A stretch of 49,936 bases of DNA, from positions 1 to 49,936 of the IMG/VR virus record IMGVR_UViG_3300028417_000006; one strand, written 5' to 3'. This DNA comes from a virus. Made by a program: the position numbers and the translations under genes. The notes under the pieces are model-generated. The model had not been told where the DNA came from and did no database searches. It saw nothing but the letters and a program-made list of their open reading frames with translations. This document shows, one piece after another, positions 1 through 7,704 of this stretch; within the stretch, counting starts at the first letter, position 1, and each line of letters begins with the position of its first letter.

Positions 1-164
1 GCTCAACTTGCTGTCGCTCAACCTGCTGTTGCTCAACCTGCTGTCGCTCAACCTGCTGTTGCTCAACCTGCTGTCGCTCAACCTGCTGTTGCTCAACCTG
101 CTGTCGCTCAACCTGCTGTTGCTCAACCTGCTGTCGCTCAACCTGCTGTTGCTCAACCTGCTGG
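1..164. repeat. 15-bp tandem repeat (coding), left part
   Basis: Ten full copies of GCTCAACCTGCTGTY plus a partial eleventh. The last base of the unit strictly alternates C/T here, giving a 30-bp higher-order period. Apart from one CCT-to-CTT change in the first unit, all variation is synonymous (Val GTC/GTT). It continues the array at 49592-49936. Confidence 0.97.
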
Positions 165-198
165 TGGAATAGCGATACCTACTATAAATTTTGGGTAG
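1..198 (+). CDS. 3' part of wrap-around AQPAV-repeat protein
   Basis: This is the C-terminal end of the gene that begins at 49040. The last codon at 49936 is complete, and base 1 opens the next codon in the same frame, so the two pieces join as one 364-residue protein if the contig is circular. This part encodes ten AQPAV units (the first has Leu for Pro) plus a partial unit. A short unique tail ending in PTINFG follows, with a TAG stop at 196-198. The next gene starts 12 bp later. The tail is not acidic, so it does not look like a classical SSB tail. The function is unknown. The join is seen in the sequence; circularity is inferred. Confidence 0.85.
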   Translation, partial: AQLAVAQPAVAQPAVAQPAVAQPAVAQPAVAQPAVAQPAVAQPAVAQPAVAQPAGGIAIPTINFG

Positions 199-210
199 GT
201 ACTTAATATA

Positions 211-468
211 ATGATACCTAAAAGCTTAATAGATGGAGAAGACACAAGTGAGCAAGTATGGAGTGTATTTTTAGAGGATACCAAAATTACTCTACATATT
301 CAAACACATACAACTATAGCTGTACCGATACAAGTATTAGAAATAAGTGATACACACTTAAGATTAAAAGGCATGGTAACAGTACTTATAAGTCACAAGG
401 CTTTAACTAAAAGAGCTTTAGCCTTACTTTATGCTGAATATCCAGAATTTTTTAGCGAAAACCATTAG
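211..468 (+). CDS. hypothetical protein, 85 aa
   Basis: This small protein follows the repeat-protein gene by 12 bp and lies in the same rightward DNA-metabolism unit. The TAATATA stretch before the ATG lacks a strong Shine-Dalgarno, so expression may depend on coupling to the upstream stop. The sequence alternates polar and hydrophobic residues (VFLEDTKITLHIQTHTTIAV), which suggests a small beta-rich fold. The C-terminal third looks helical. No catalytic motif, signal peptide or membrane segment is visible. Codon use matches the neighbours. I do not recognise the family. Confidence 0.75.
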   Translation: MIPKSLIDGEDTSEQVWSVFLEDTKITLHIQTHTTIAVPIQVLEISDTHLRLKGMVTVLISHKALTKRALALLYAEYPEFFSENH

Positions 469-473
469 ATTAC

Positions 474-495
474 CCTGCTCTCTTAGGAGAGTAGG
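474..495 (+). other. RNA hairpin between two early genes
   Basis: CCTGCTCTC-TTAG-GAGAGTAGG forms a 9-bp stem with one G-T wobble and a TTAG tetraloop, 6 bp after the stop of the 85-aa gene. No U-tract follows, so it is more likely an RNA-processing or stability element, or a weak attenuator, than a full terminator. Confidence 0.6.
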
Positions 496-521
496 ACTAA
501 ACTAATATAAAGGATAAAACA

Positions 522-737
522 ATGGTAGAGTTAACTAAAGAAATGAAAACTTTTAGTGATGCTAATATAAGAGATAAAGACTTAGTAAACGCATACAAGT
601 ATGTAGATAAAACTAGAACACAGTACTTAATACACTTACAAACATATAAGAAGAGAAGTCTATGGGAGTACTATATTAACCTACACTCAGCCGCTTACTT
701 AGCAAGACAAATAGAATTAGGACATACAAATGCTTAA
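522..737 (+). CDS. hypothetical protein, 71 aa
   Basis: A small, highly charged and probably all-helical protein (many Lys, Asp, Tyr, Arg) encoded directly before DNA polymerase. Its last 8 bp overlap the polymerase start, which suggests translational coupling. AAAGGA lies about 9 bp before the ATG. No known motif is visible, and there is no membrane segment or signal peptide. Position suggests a polymerase accessory or regulatory peptide, but that is inference only. Confidence 0.75.
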   Translation: MVELTKEMKTFSDANIRDKDLVNAYKYVDKTRTQYLIHLQTYKKRSLWEYYINLHSAAYLARQIELGHTNA

Positions 738-2814
738 ACATGGTACAATAAGCCCTTACTCTATAGTAAGGCTAGAAGATATAATTGATACTTTTGATAT
801 GAGTAAGCCTATCTTCTTTGATATGGAGAGTTATAATGCTACTAAGCTATATAAAGGTGGTTTTTATGGTAGTATTAGATTAGCTCAGTTTATGCAAGAA
901 GGTTGGGATAGGTCTTTAATAGTTGACTTTAAGTACCTAAGCACTAGCGAAGAAGCTGGAAATATGTTGTATAACTTAGTTATGGAGGGTATTATGATAG
1001 GACAAAACTTAGCCTATGATTTCTCTTTACTACAAGAACACCTATCAAGAGAATTTCCTAACAAAAAGTGGGAGGTTTACAAAAAAGACCCTAGTACATA
1101 CCACGACACCCTCTTATATACTAGGGATTTATACCCTTTACAGAAAAGTCATATCTTTAGTGGAAGGTATTCATTAGACGATACATATGATAGTGTATTA
1201 GGATATAACCCATATACAGAAATGAAGATTAACAAAACAAAAATGCAAAAGTCTAACTGGGAGCATAGTTTAGGAGAGTTGCAGATAGAATACGCATCTA
1301 GTGATGTGTACCACTTACCTCAACTATGGAACAAGATTAAAGAGAGAGAGGCTACAATAACAAGTCAGATGACACAACAACAAGAGGATAACTACTATCT
1401 AAGAAACAAAATATCTCATGAAGCTGTTCTAATTGGTGTTAAAATGCAAGATACAGGGTTAACAATAGGCTATGATGAAACTGCTGATTTTATTGTTAAG
1501 CAGAAACACAAAAGAGATATATCCTTTTCTAAGTTAGTTAACCTAGGTATGGATAAGAATTTAAATATTAACTCCTCCTCACAAGTTAGTAAGTGGCTTG
1601 ATTTACCTAGTAGTAGTAAGGATATACTTAAGCGTGTTCAGCATTTAGATTTTAATGATTACTTAATTGCACTAAATGGTGATGATGAAGCTGAGTTAAG
1701 AAAAATTAATAACAGTAGAGTATCTAAAGAGGCAAAAGCTGATAAACTTATTAAATTAGAAAATAAACTAGCAAAGCGTCCTATACTAACTGCTGAGAGA
1801 TACTTAGAAGTTTCTAAATGTATGCAGTATATAATGGATTGGAGAGGGGCAAATAACAGAGTAAGCGTAGCTACTAAGATGACTGAGGTTGTACTTAGTA
1901 ACCCAGATAATAGGATACATGGACACTTTACACCTACAACTGCCACAGGGCGTTATAGTAGTAGTCAAGAGAACATGCAGAACATGCCTAGGGATATGAA
2001 GGGTATATTTAAAGCTCCAGAGGGTACTGTCTACATAGGCTTTGACTTTGCTCAAATTGAAATTAGAACTATGTGTGCCTTAACAGGTGAAGAACGCATG
2101 TATGAGGTATTTAACAACGATGGCGATATACACCAAAATACTCAAGATATGTGTAACCTTACCCAGAGGGTAGTAGCTAAAAATGTTAACTTTGGTAACT
2201 TGTACGGTATGGGAGTACCTACCTTTCAAGATTTATTACTACAGAATGATGTATCAATACCCCGTAGTGAATTAGCTGAAATTAAAAGGAAATTCCTAGC
2301 TACTTACCCTAGAATACCAGAGAGTCACGAGATAGGAGCTAGTAATAGCAAGGCTAACAGACCTAACTATTCTATACTAGGACACCCTTACTTTAGTAAG
2401 TATTATAACCAGATGAATAACATGTGGAATCAAGCAAGTGGTACAAGTGAAGCATTAAAAGTAGCACTTAGCCTTTATAAAGAGTATAACTTAATATGGA
2501 GTCCTGATTGCGAGATAAATTTAAATGTCCATGATGCAGTATTATTTGAGTATAAAGGGGATATGCGAAATTTAGAAGCTTATACTTATGCGATAGGACT
2601 TTTAGCTCAAAAAGCGTGGTTTTTATGCCTCACTAAGGGATATAAGGGTGGTTATTGTAAATTATATGATGTTCCTATGCCTATTGAAGTATCATATAGC
2701 GACATATGGAGCAAAACAGATAAAGATATACCTGATATAAAGATAGCAGGGAGATATTATATAGAGCATATGGAAGAGGCTGAAAAATGGTTAGAAGCTT
2801 TTAAGAATAGGTAA
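730..2814 (+). CDS. Family A DNA polymerase with 3'-5' exonuclease domain
   Basis: Replicative phage DNA polymerase of the Pol I/T7 type, 694 aa. The N-terminal proofreading domain shows Exo I (D31-x-E33), Exo II (NLAYD, D97) and Exo III (Y188-x3-D192). The polymerase domain shows motif A DFAQIEIR (D439), motif B R480-x3-K484-x3-FG with Y492-G493, and motif C HDA (H601-D602). All catalytic acids are present, so both activities should be intact. Length is close to T7 gp5 (about 700 aa). It overlaps the preceding small gene by 8 bp. It acts in the cytoplasm with the primase-helicase encoded at 45760-48672 and the ligase and nucleases of this unit. The identification is firm. Confidence 0.97.
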   Translation: MLKHGTISPYSIVRLEDIIDTFDMSKPIFFDMESYNATKLYKGGFYGSIRLAQFMQEGWDRSLIVDFKYLSTSEEAGNMLYNLVMEGIMIGQNLAYDFSLLQEHLSREFPNKKWEVYKKDPSTYHDTLLYTRDLYPLQKSHIFSGRYSLDDTYDSVLGYNPYTEMKINKTKMQKSNWEHSLGELQIEYASSDVYHLPQLWNKIKEREATITSQMTQQQEDNYYLRNKISHEAVLIGVKMQDTGLTIGYDETADFIVKQKHKRDISFSKLVNLGMDKNLNINSSSQVSKWLDLPSSSKDILKRVQHLDFNDYLIALNGDDEAELRKINNSRVSKEAKADKLIKLENKLAKRPILTAERYLEVSKCMQYIMDWRGANNRVSVATKMTEVVLSNPDNRIHGHFTPTTATGRYSSSQENMQNMPRDMKGIFKAPEGTVYIGFDFAQIEIRTMCALTGEERMYEVFNNDGDIHQNTQDMCNLTQRVVAKNVNFGNLYGMGVPTFQDLLLQNDVSIPRSELAEIKRKFLATYPRIPESHEIGASNSKANRPNYSILGHPYFSKYYNQMNNMWNQASGTSEALKVALSLYKEYNLIWSPDCEINLNVHDAVLFEYKGDMRNLEAYTYAIGLLAQKAWFLCLTKGYKGGYCKLYDVPMPIEVSYSDIWSKTDKDIPDIKIAGRYYIEHMEEAEKWLEAFKNR

Positions 2815-2877
2815 ATTTAAGCGTACATTAAGTAAAATAAGGATACAATTTTAACATTAAAATAAAAAGGATTAACG

Positions 2878-3378
2878 ATGGAAGATACATTCATAGAGGC
2901 ACTACTTACTCAGCACACCTTACCACTAGAAGTAAGTGGTTCAGTTATAAATCAAGTACAAGAGTATAAAGCTATTGGAGCAACAAGAGATATACTTACT
3001 ATGATACATAAAAGCATCTTAGTAACAGGGTGTGATACACTAGTAACCATTAAGTTTGATGAAAACGCTGAAAACTATATAAGGCTAGAACACGATGTAA
3101 ATAAACCTGTAACATTAATAGTAGGTAAGTACTTACTAACATTAGTAACTAATTATAGTACTAGTAAGAAACTAGGGTTTGCTTTTAATAAGAATGTAGA
3201 TTTAATTTATAGACTTATTATTTGTTGTGGGGATAGAAGAGGTGATATGTATAGAGAGAGCATTAATAAGATAGATAAAACCCCTTTTGCAACTAGTTTA
3301 GATGAGCCTGTTTCATTTCTTATTAAAAGCTATATGGTAGGTATGGAGGAGTATAATGAAATGCAAAGTGTGTCATAA
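2878..3378 (+). CDS. hypothetical protein, 166 aa
   Basis: Starts after AAAAAGGATTAACG, a good ribosome site. The protein is mixed alpha/beta with no membrane segment. It contains two cysteines close together (IICCGD) but no clear zinc or catalytic motif. Its end overlaps the 32-aa zinc-ribbon gene in another frame by 23 bp, so the two are probably translationally coupled. Placement between polymerase and the RecB-like nuclease suggests a DNA-metabolism role. The family is not recognised. Confidence 0.8.
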   Translation: MEDTFIEALLTQHTLPLEVSGSVINQVQEYKAIGATRDILTMIHKSILVTGCDTLVTIKFDENAENYIRLEHDVNKPVTLIVGKYLLTLVTNYSTSKKLGFAFNKNVDLIYRLIICCGDRRGDMYRESINKIDKTPFATSLDEPVSFLIKSYMVGMEEYNEMQSVS

Positions 3379-3454
3379 AAAGTGTACAAGTACGGTTAAG
3401 TTCAAGGTTTACTATTGTAGTGAAAAATGTTATAAAATAAGTAAGGATAAATAA
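3356..3454 (+). CDS. 32-aa zinc-ribbon-like microprotein
   Basis: This very short gene has the translation MKCKVCHKKC...YYCSEKCYK. It shows a CxxC knuckle (C3, C6, with C10 nearby) and a second CxxxC pair (C21, C25), the pattern of a tiny treble-clef or zinc-ribbon protein. Support for a real gene comes from GGAGG about 6 bp upstream, the 23-bp overlap with the preceding gene, and the TAATG stop/start overlap with the nuclease gene that follows. It is highly basic (many Lys), which fits binding nucleic acid or a protein partner. The role is inferred from cysteine spacing only. Confidence 0.7.
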   Translation: MKCKVCHKKCTSTVKFKVYYCSEKCYKISKDK

Positions 3455-4443
3455 TGGAAACATACGGTATCACTAACAAGCCTATTATAGACCCAGCGTT
3501 AAGTAATGAGAATGAAGGTAACAATGTAACAAAAAAGATAGATGGTAAAATAGTAATGCGTCCTTCTAGCTTAGATATAGGCTGTTGGTATAAATACGCT
3601 CAAAATGCAATACTAGGTAAAAAGTCTAAACCATCAGGGGCGAGTCAGCTAGGAACTAGTTACCACTATGCTATAGAATTAGCTTACAGTGAGAAACTAT
3701 TAACACATCAAACTCCTGATATGAGTGTTATCAAGGACATTGCAGTAGTTAACTGGGATATGGCAGTAGATAAGCTTGATTTATCATTTAACTCTAAAGG
3801 TGATAGTAAGGAGAAGGCTAGAGATGACATAGCTAACGCAGTTAATACATATGCTAAAGTAATACCTCAGGTTATACCTATAGCTACAGAACAAAGGTTT
3901 ACTGTTGGATTACCTAAACCTAGTAGTGTATATTCTGCACTTAGTGGAAGTATAGATTTACTAGCTGATAATAGGTTAAGCACTATTAAGGTAGTTGACC
4001 ATAAGTTAACCTCAGCTAAAAAGACCTCCAACGCTTATCGTATGCAAACAGGAACTTATGAGTTAATGGGTAAAGCTTTAGGTTATAACATAACCGCTAC
4101 TGAGTTGCATAATGCAGTGAGAAGCAAGGAATTAAAGACTAAGATTACTCCTGTAACTCAACACATTATAAACCCAACTAGGGATAAGGCTACATTTAAC
4201 ATAATTCAAGCTAGAATGTATGAGTTAATAAACAAGGCTGAGGTTTATACAATGTTAGTTACAGAGAAGTCAATAGAGCCTAATGTAGCAGTTAGCCTTT
4301 TATACCCTACAACATCACATGAGCAACATTACTTATGCAGTGAAGATTGGTGCGGGTTTTACTATGAGTGTCCTATTAATAACCCTAGTATGTTCTCTAA
4401 CTTTAGTCTGTTAGATATGGTTAAGAGTGATGGTATGTCATGA
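3454..4443 (+). CDS. PD-(D/E)XK nuclease, Cas4/RecB-like, likely Fe-S
   Basis: A 329-aa nuclease of the RecB/Cas4 fold. Visible motifs are H71 in an early helix, G165-S-I-D168, then D182-H-K184 (the D-x-K core), and Q198-x3-Y202. Cysteines C44, C295, C300 and C306 have the one-plus-three arrangement of the 4Fe-4S cluster in Cas4 and AddB nucleases, although the C-terminal spacing here is C-x4-C-x5-C. The protein probably degrades or trims DNA ends during replication, recombination or host DNA breakdown. It starts by TAATG overlap and ends with ATGA overlap to the methyltransferase-like gene. No other CRISPR gene or array is present, so a CRISPR role is unlikely. Confidence 0.88.
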   Translation: METYGITNKPIIDPALSNENEGNNVTKKIDGKIVMRPSSLDIGCWYKYAQNAILGKKSKPSGASQLGTSYHYAIELAYSEKLLTHQTPDMSVIKDIAVVNWDMAVDKLDLSFNSKGDSKEKARDDIANAVNTYAKVIPQVIPIATEQRFTVGLPKPSSVYSALSGSIDLLADNRLSTIKVVDHKLTSAKKTSNAYRMQTGTYELMGKALGYNITATELHNAVRSKELKTKITPVTQHIINPTRDKATFNIIQARMYELINKAEVYTMLVTEKSIEPNVAVSLLYPTTSHEQHYLCSEDWCGFYYECPINNPSMFSNFSLLDMVKSDGMS

Positions 4444-4997
4444 ACCAACTTTACGGTGTGAATACAAATAAGAGTGATGAAATGTATACCCCTAGATATG
4501 GTGTATTACCTATCTTACCACATATAGCTAAATTAGAGGCTAGATTACAGAAAAAGCTTACTATATGGTGTCCTTTTGATACATTAGAGAGTGAGTTTGT
4601 TAAAGTATTGTATGAAAACGGTTATACTGTAATATGTACTCATATATATACAGGACATGACTTCTTTAGTTATAGACCTAATTTTGAGTGGGATATTATG
4701 GTTAGTAACCCACCATTCTCTAATAAGAAGGATATCTTTAAGAGAGCATTAGCATTTGGTAAACCTATTGCACTAATAATGACATTAGCATGGTTAAATG
4801 ACTCAGGGAGCAAATTAGCCTTCTCTGAAACAGGTCGTAAAATGCAGTTACTAATGTTCTTAGAGCGTATGAACTTTATAAGAGGTGATGGGTTAAAACA
4901 TGATAGTACACCTAGTTTCAGCAGTGCTTATTATTGTAGTGACTTCTTAGAAGAAGATATTGTAATAGAAAGTTTAAAAAAGTATAAGGAGAAATAA
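4440..4997 (+). CDS. NPPF-motif DNA N6-adenine methyltransferase-like protein
   Basis: A 185-aa protein with the amino-methyltransferase motif IV NPPF at residues 90-93, preceded by a beta strand (WDIMVS). The usual glycine-rich SAM motif I is not obvious; an early CPFDTLES segment (44-51) sits where it would be expected, as in many short phage proteins of this kind. It may methylate phage DNA, protecting it from restriction, or be a degenerate relative without activity. The gene overlaps the nuclease by 4 bp (ATGA) and shares its last base with the next gene. No target-recognition domain is visible. Confidence 0.75.
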   Translation: MNQLYGVNTNKSDEMYTPRYGVLPILPHIAKLEARLQKKLTIWCPFDTLESEFVKVLYENGYTVICTHIYTGHDFFSYRPNFEWDIMVSNPPFSNKKDIFKRALAFGKPIALIMTLAWLNDSGSKLAFSETGRKMQLLMFLERMNFIRGDGLKHDSTPSFSSAYYCSDFLEEDIVIESLKKYKEK

Positions 4998-5233
4998 TGG
5001 TTAAGATTAGAGTATTAGAGATACATAGAGAGGAAGATGTTGTGTATGCATCAGTTATACAGTACGACAAAGGCAATAACCTGTATTTAGCTGTATCACA
5101 CCTTATAAAACATGCCGAAGATATAAGCGGTTATACTTATAGAGATAAAACTAATCTTATAAGTCAAGTGTTAGATTTTGAGTTTGCATTGCATGTAAGA
5201 GAGGTCGAAGTATACCTAAACAAGGATGACTAG
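4997..5233 (+). CDS. hypothetical protein, 78 aa
   Basis: Coupled to the upstream gene by a TAATG overlap, with AAGGAG 6-7 bp before the ATG. Small mixed alpha/beta protein with a strand-like start (VKIRVLEIHREEDVVYASVI) and an acidic end. No motif, membrane segment or signal is visible. The next gene begins directly after its stop codon. Function unknown. Confidence 0.8.
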   Translation: MVKIRVLEIHREEDVVYASVIQYDKGNNLYLAVSHLIKHAEDISGYTYRDKTNLISQVLDFEFALHVREVEVYLNKDD

Positions 5234-5401
5234 ATGGATAAGTTATATAAGTACAAGGTTATTTATAGAAAAGGCTTTAGTAAGAAGATATATGAAAAAG
5301 TGGTTGAAATTACTAAGCAGAACCCTAATATAAGTGACTTTAGACAGGCTATATCTAAAGATGTTAGATATTCAGGTGTACGCTTTGAGAGAGTCGTATA
5401 A
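5234..5401 (+). CDS. hypothetical basic protein, 55 aa
   Basis: A short gene whose ATG immediately follows the TAG of the preceding gene, so it is probably read by termination-reinitiation. The product is lysine- and arginine-rich (YKYKVIYRKGFSKKIYEKVV) with a predicted strand-helix-strand pattern, and could bind nucleic acid. No recognised motif. Codon use matches its neighbours. Confidence comes from tight packing and same-strand continuity. Confidence 0.65.
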   Translation: MDKLYKYKVIYRKGFSKKIYEKVVEITKQNPNISDFRQAISKDVRYSGVRFERVV

Positions 5402-5431
5402 GATAATAATATTAATAATAAAGGATATATA

Positions 5432-6217
5432 ATGAAAGTAAAAAGAATAGAAACACCAACAAGCACACTAGATAGAGCTGAAATAGCTAATTACTTAGCT
5501 ACTATATCAGATGTGGTATTTGGTAAGACAATTAAAGACTCAGAAAGGTTATTAAAGAGGTTACTAAAAGAGGCTTATGGTAGTACACCTAGCAGGGTAT
5601 TAGAGTTCTTACCTTGTACGATATCAGAGGATACTAGTAGACATTTAAATATGGAAGATAGTAGACAGTTCTTTGGGTTCTTTGATAATGATAGGAACTA
5701 CTACACTAATGCAAGAGAAATACTTAACTGGGGTAGCCTCTCTTTTGATGATATACTAAAGTATGTAAACTTTGATAAATACACAGTGGTTAAGTGTAAA
5801 GCTCCTTATTTTATATACGGGCAACTATCTACTCATAACCAGATTACAAGCCTATGTCATAGTAATAGGTACAGTGCTTCAGGTTTAGGTTATTGGTGTC
5901 CTGTATCTAATTATGATAGTGACGATTGGACTAATGTAGTTGTGAACTCTTCTCCTATAGAGCTTACGCGATATATGCAGTACACTTTACATCAGCATAG
6001 AAGAGAGGTGTATGCTAGGGGTGTAGATATGTTAGAATATAGAGATTTCTGTTTAGGGGGTTATACTAATAACATCAATGCATGGGATTGGTTTATAAAT
6101 CAAAGAAGCGATAAGCATACACAAAAAGAAACAAGAGAATTCGTAAAAGAAATTAAACATTGTGTATATTGTCCTGATAAACCAGATAACTCTCACGATA
6201 TGCACTTATACATATAG
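5432..6217 (+). CDS. Divergent ThyX-like flavin-dependent thymidylate synthase
   Basis: The 261-aa protein follows the ThyX plan. A segment PYFIYGQLSTHNQITS (125-140) leads into SNRY (144-147), matching the family's RHR-x7-S motif in spacing but with THN (134-136) replacing RHR; H135 and S144 remain. The C-terminal half has YAR (195-197) and a TN-NINAWDWFINQR block, then TQKETREF (230-237), the counterpart of the family's AQ-x-EIR. ThyX makes dTMP from dUMP using FAD, NADPH and methylene-THF, supplying phage DNA synthesis. Loss of both arginines makes activity uncertain. AAAGGA precedes the ATG. Confidence 0.72.
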   Translation: MKVKRIETPTSTLDRAEIANYLATISDVVFGKTIKDSERLLKRLLKEAYGSTPSRVLEFLPCTISEDTSRHLNMEDSRQFFGFFDNDRNYYTNAREILNWGSLSFDDILKYVNFDKYTVVKCKAPYFIYGQLSTHNQITSLCHSNRYSASGLGYWCPVSNYDSDDWTNVVVNSSPIELTRYMQYTLHQHRREVYARGVDMLEYRDFCLGGYTNNINAWDWFINQRSDKHTQKETREFVKEIKHCVYCPDKPDNSHDMHLYI

Positions 6218-6227
6218 AGGCTATGTT

Positions 6228-6398
6228 ATGAGAAATACTATAAAAGGTCATGGAAACCCAAACAAGGTCAAGAAGCGTACAAGAATGAACGCTAAAAGAA
6301 GGGGTTGGTTAGCACAACAAGAAGACATAGCTAGGCTAAAAGATATAGCCTTTAATGTTTATATAAAGGACTTGAAGCATGTTACTACAAATGATTAA
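6228..6398 (+). CDS. hypothetical basic protein, 56 aa
   Basis: I chose the ATG at 6228 because AGAGG lies just upstream and because an earlier in-frame ATG would overlap ThyX by 56 bp. The product is small and very basic (KVKKRTRMNAKRRGW), suggesting nucleic-acid binding. Its end overlaps the ligase start by 20 bp. No known domain is visible. Confidence 0.7.
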   Translation: MRNTIKGHGNPNKVKKRTRMNAKRRGWLAQQEDIARLKDIAFNVYIKDLKHVTTND

Positions 6399-7704
6399 TG
6401 ATATGATACAGTTAGATGGTACTCCTACTGATAACACTGCTATACTAAAGAGGTATACTGATAAAGATGAACATCTTAAGATATTGATTGGTATGATGTA
6501 CGACCCATTGATTAGGTTTGGTATAAAAATATCTTATGATGAGTTTAATCTAAACTATTTCGATATGGTAGAAGATGATATTTATCGACCAAATGAGTTA
6601 ATGGAATTACTATTAAAATTGTCAAACAATCAGATAAAAGGAAAGGCTAAAAGAGCCATTATTTACGACTTTATCAACAATAATGGCTCATACATTGTAA
6701 TGTTCCTCAGGAGGTCTTTAGACTTGCAAATAGGCATTAGTACAATCAAAAAATTAGGTATAATTAGTCAATATTCTTTACAAAAAGGTATACTCTTAAA
6801 TGATTTAAGTAAAGTGCAATATCCTTTAGTGGCGGATTGGAAATACAACGGCTCACGACTAACTATTACAGTTAGTGGGCAAGAGCAAAAAGTCACTTGT
6901 AAACTACTAAAAGGCAGGGTTATAAAGATACCCTTGTTAGAAGACATTATTAAGTTACGCTCTAATATGACAGATTATGTTTTAGATGGAGAGTTAACAT
7001 TTAATGGAGGCATAACAGAGGCTGATAGGTTAGTAATAAGCGGTTTAATTACATCAGCCACTTCTACTTATAGTGATATGCCATTCACAGGGTTAAAGTT
7101 TATAGCATATGATGTACTAAAAAGAGATGACTTTGAAAATTGTAGAGTAGATAGAAATGCTACTTATGTTAAGAGGAGGGCAGTTTTAATGAGTATACTA
7201 AGAGATATCTCTCATGAACAAGTTATAGGAAGTGCTAACTTTACTATTAATAACATATCTGAGTTACAAGAGTTAATGGGTGCAACAAAGTCTGAGGGAG
7301 GGGAGGGTTTAATGCTTAAGCCTCTTAATAGCCTTTATATGTACACTAAAAATAGTCAATGGTATAAACTCAAAAATATGCAAGAGGCTGATTTAACTAT
7401 AGTAGGGTATAAACCTCATACTAGAGATAACAGATTAATAGGCTCTTTAGCGTGTGAAGGTTATATTAATGGGTTTAAAGTACAAGTTAATACAGGTTCA
7501 GGTTTAAACGAAGCCGATAGACCTATAGCTCTTATGGATAAGTACTTAGGTAAGATAGTTGAGGTTACTTACTTAGAGGTCTTAAGTCACTCTAATGGTA
7601 CTTATAGTTTAAGTAACCCTAGGTTTGTTAAACCAGAGAGGGCAACACCTCTTTTAGATATACTAAGGGACGGTAAAATAGATGCAAACAATATCAATTA
7701 CTAA
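6379..7704 (+). CDS. ATP-dependent DNA ligase
   Basis: A 441-aa nucleotidyltransferase-superfamily ligase that seals nicks, for example between Okazaki fragments. Motif I is K155-Y-N-G with R160, so the adenylated lysine is present but the usual KxDG aspartate is Asn. Other motifs are LDGEL (E205), GGEGLMLK (K314) and WYKLKNMQEADLTIVG, followed by an OB-fold C-terminal domain. An N-terminal helical DNA-binding domain (about 1-140) is longer than in T7 ligase. AAGGA lies upstream of the ATG, and the gene overlaps both neighbours slightly. The family call is firm. Confidence 0.94.
   Translation: MLLQMINDMIQLDGTPTDNTAILKRYTDKDEHLKILIGMMYDPLIRFGIKISYDEFNLNYFDMVEDDIYRPNELMELLLKLSNNQIKGKAKRAIIYDFINNNGSYIVMFLRRSLDLQIGISTIKKLGIISQYSLQKGILLNDLSKVQYPLVADWKYNGSRLTITVSGQEQKVTCKLLKGRVIKIPLLEDIIKLRSNMTDYVLDGELTFNGGITEADRLVISGLITSATSTYSDMPFTGLKFIAYDVLKRDDFENCRVDRNATYVKRRAVLMSILRDISHEQVIGSANFTINNISELQELMGATKSEGGEGLMLKPLNSLYMYTKNSQWYKLKNMQEADLTIVGYKPHTRDNRLIGSLACEGYINGFKVQVNTGSGLNEADRPIALMDKYLGKIVEVTYLEVLSHSNGTYSLSNPRFVKPERATPLLDILRDGKIDANNINY

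Noticed and set aside
1-164. CRISPR array
   Set aside because: The 15-bp units are contiguous with no spacers and are in frame with a coding sequence.
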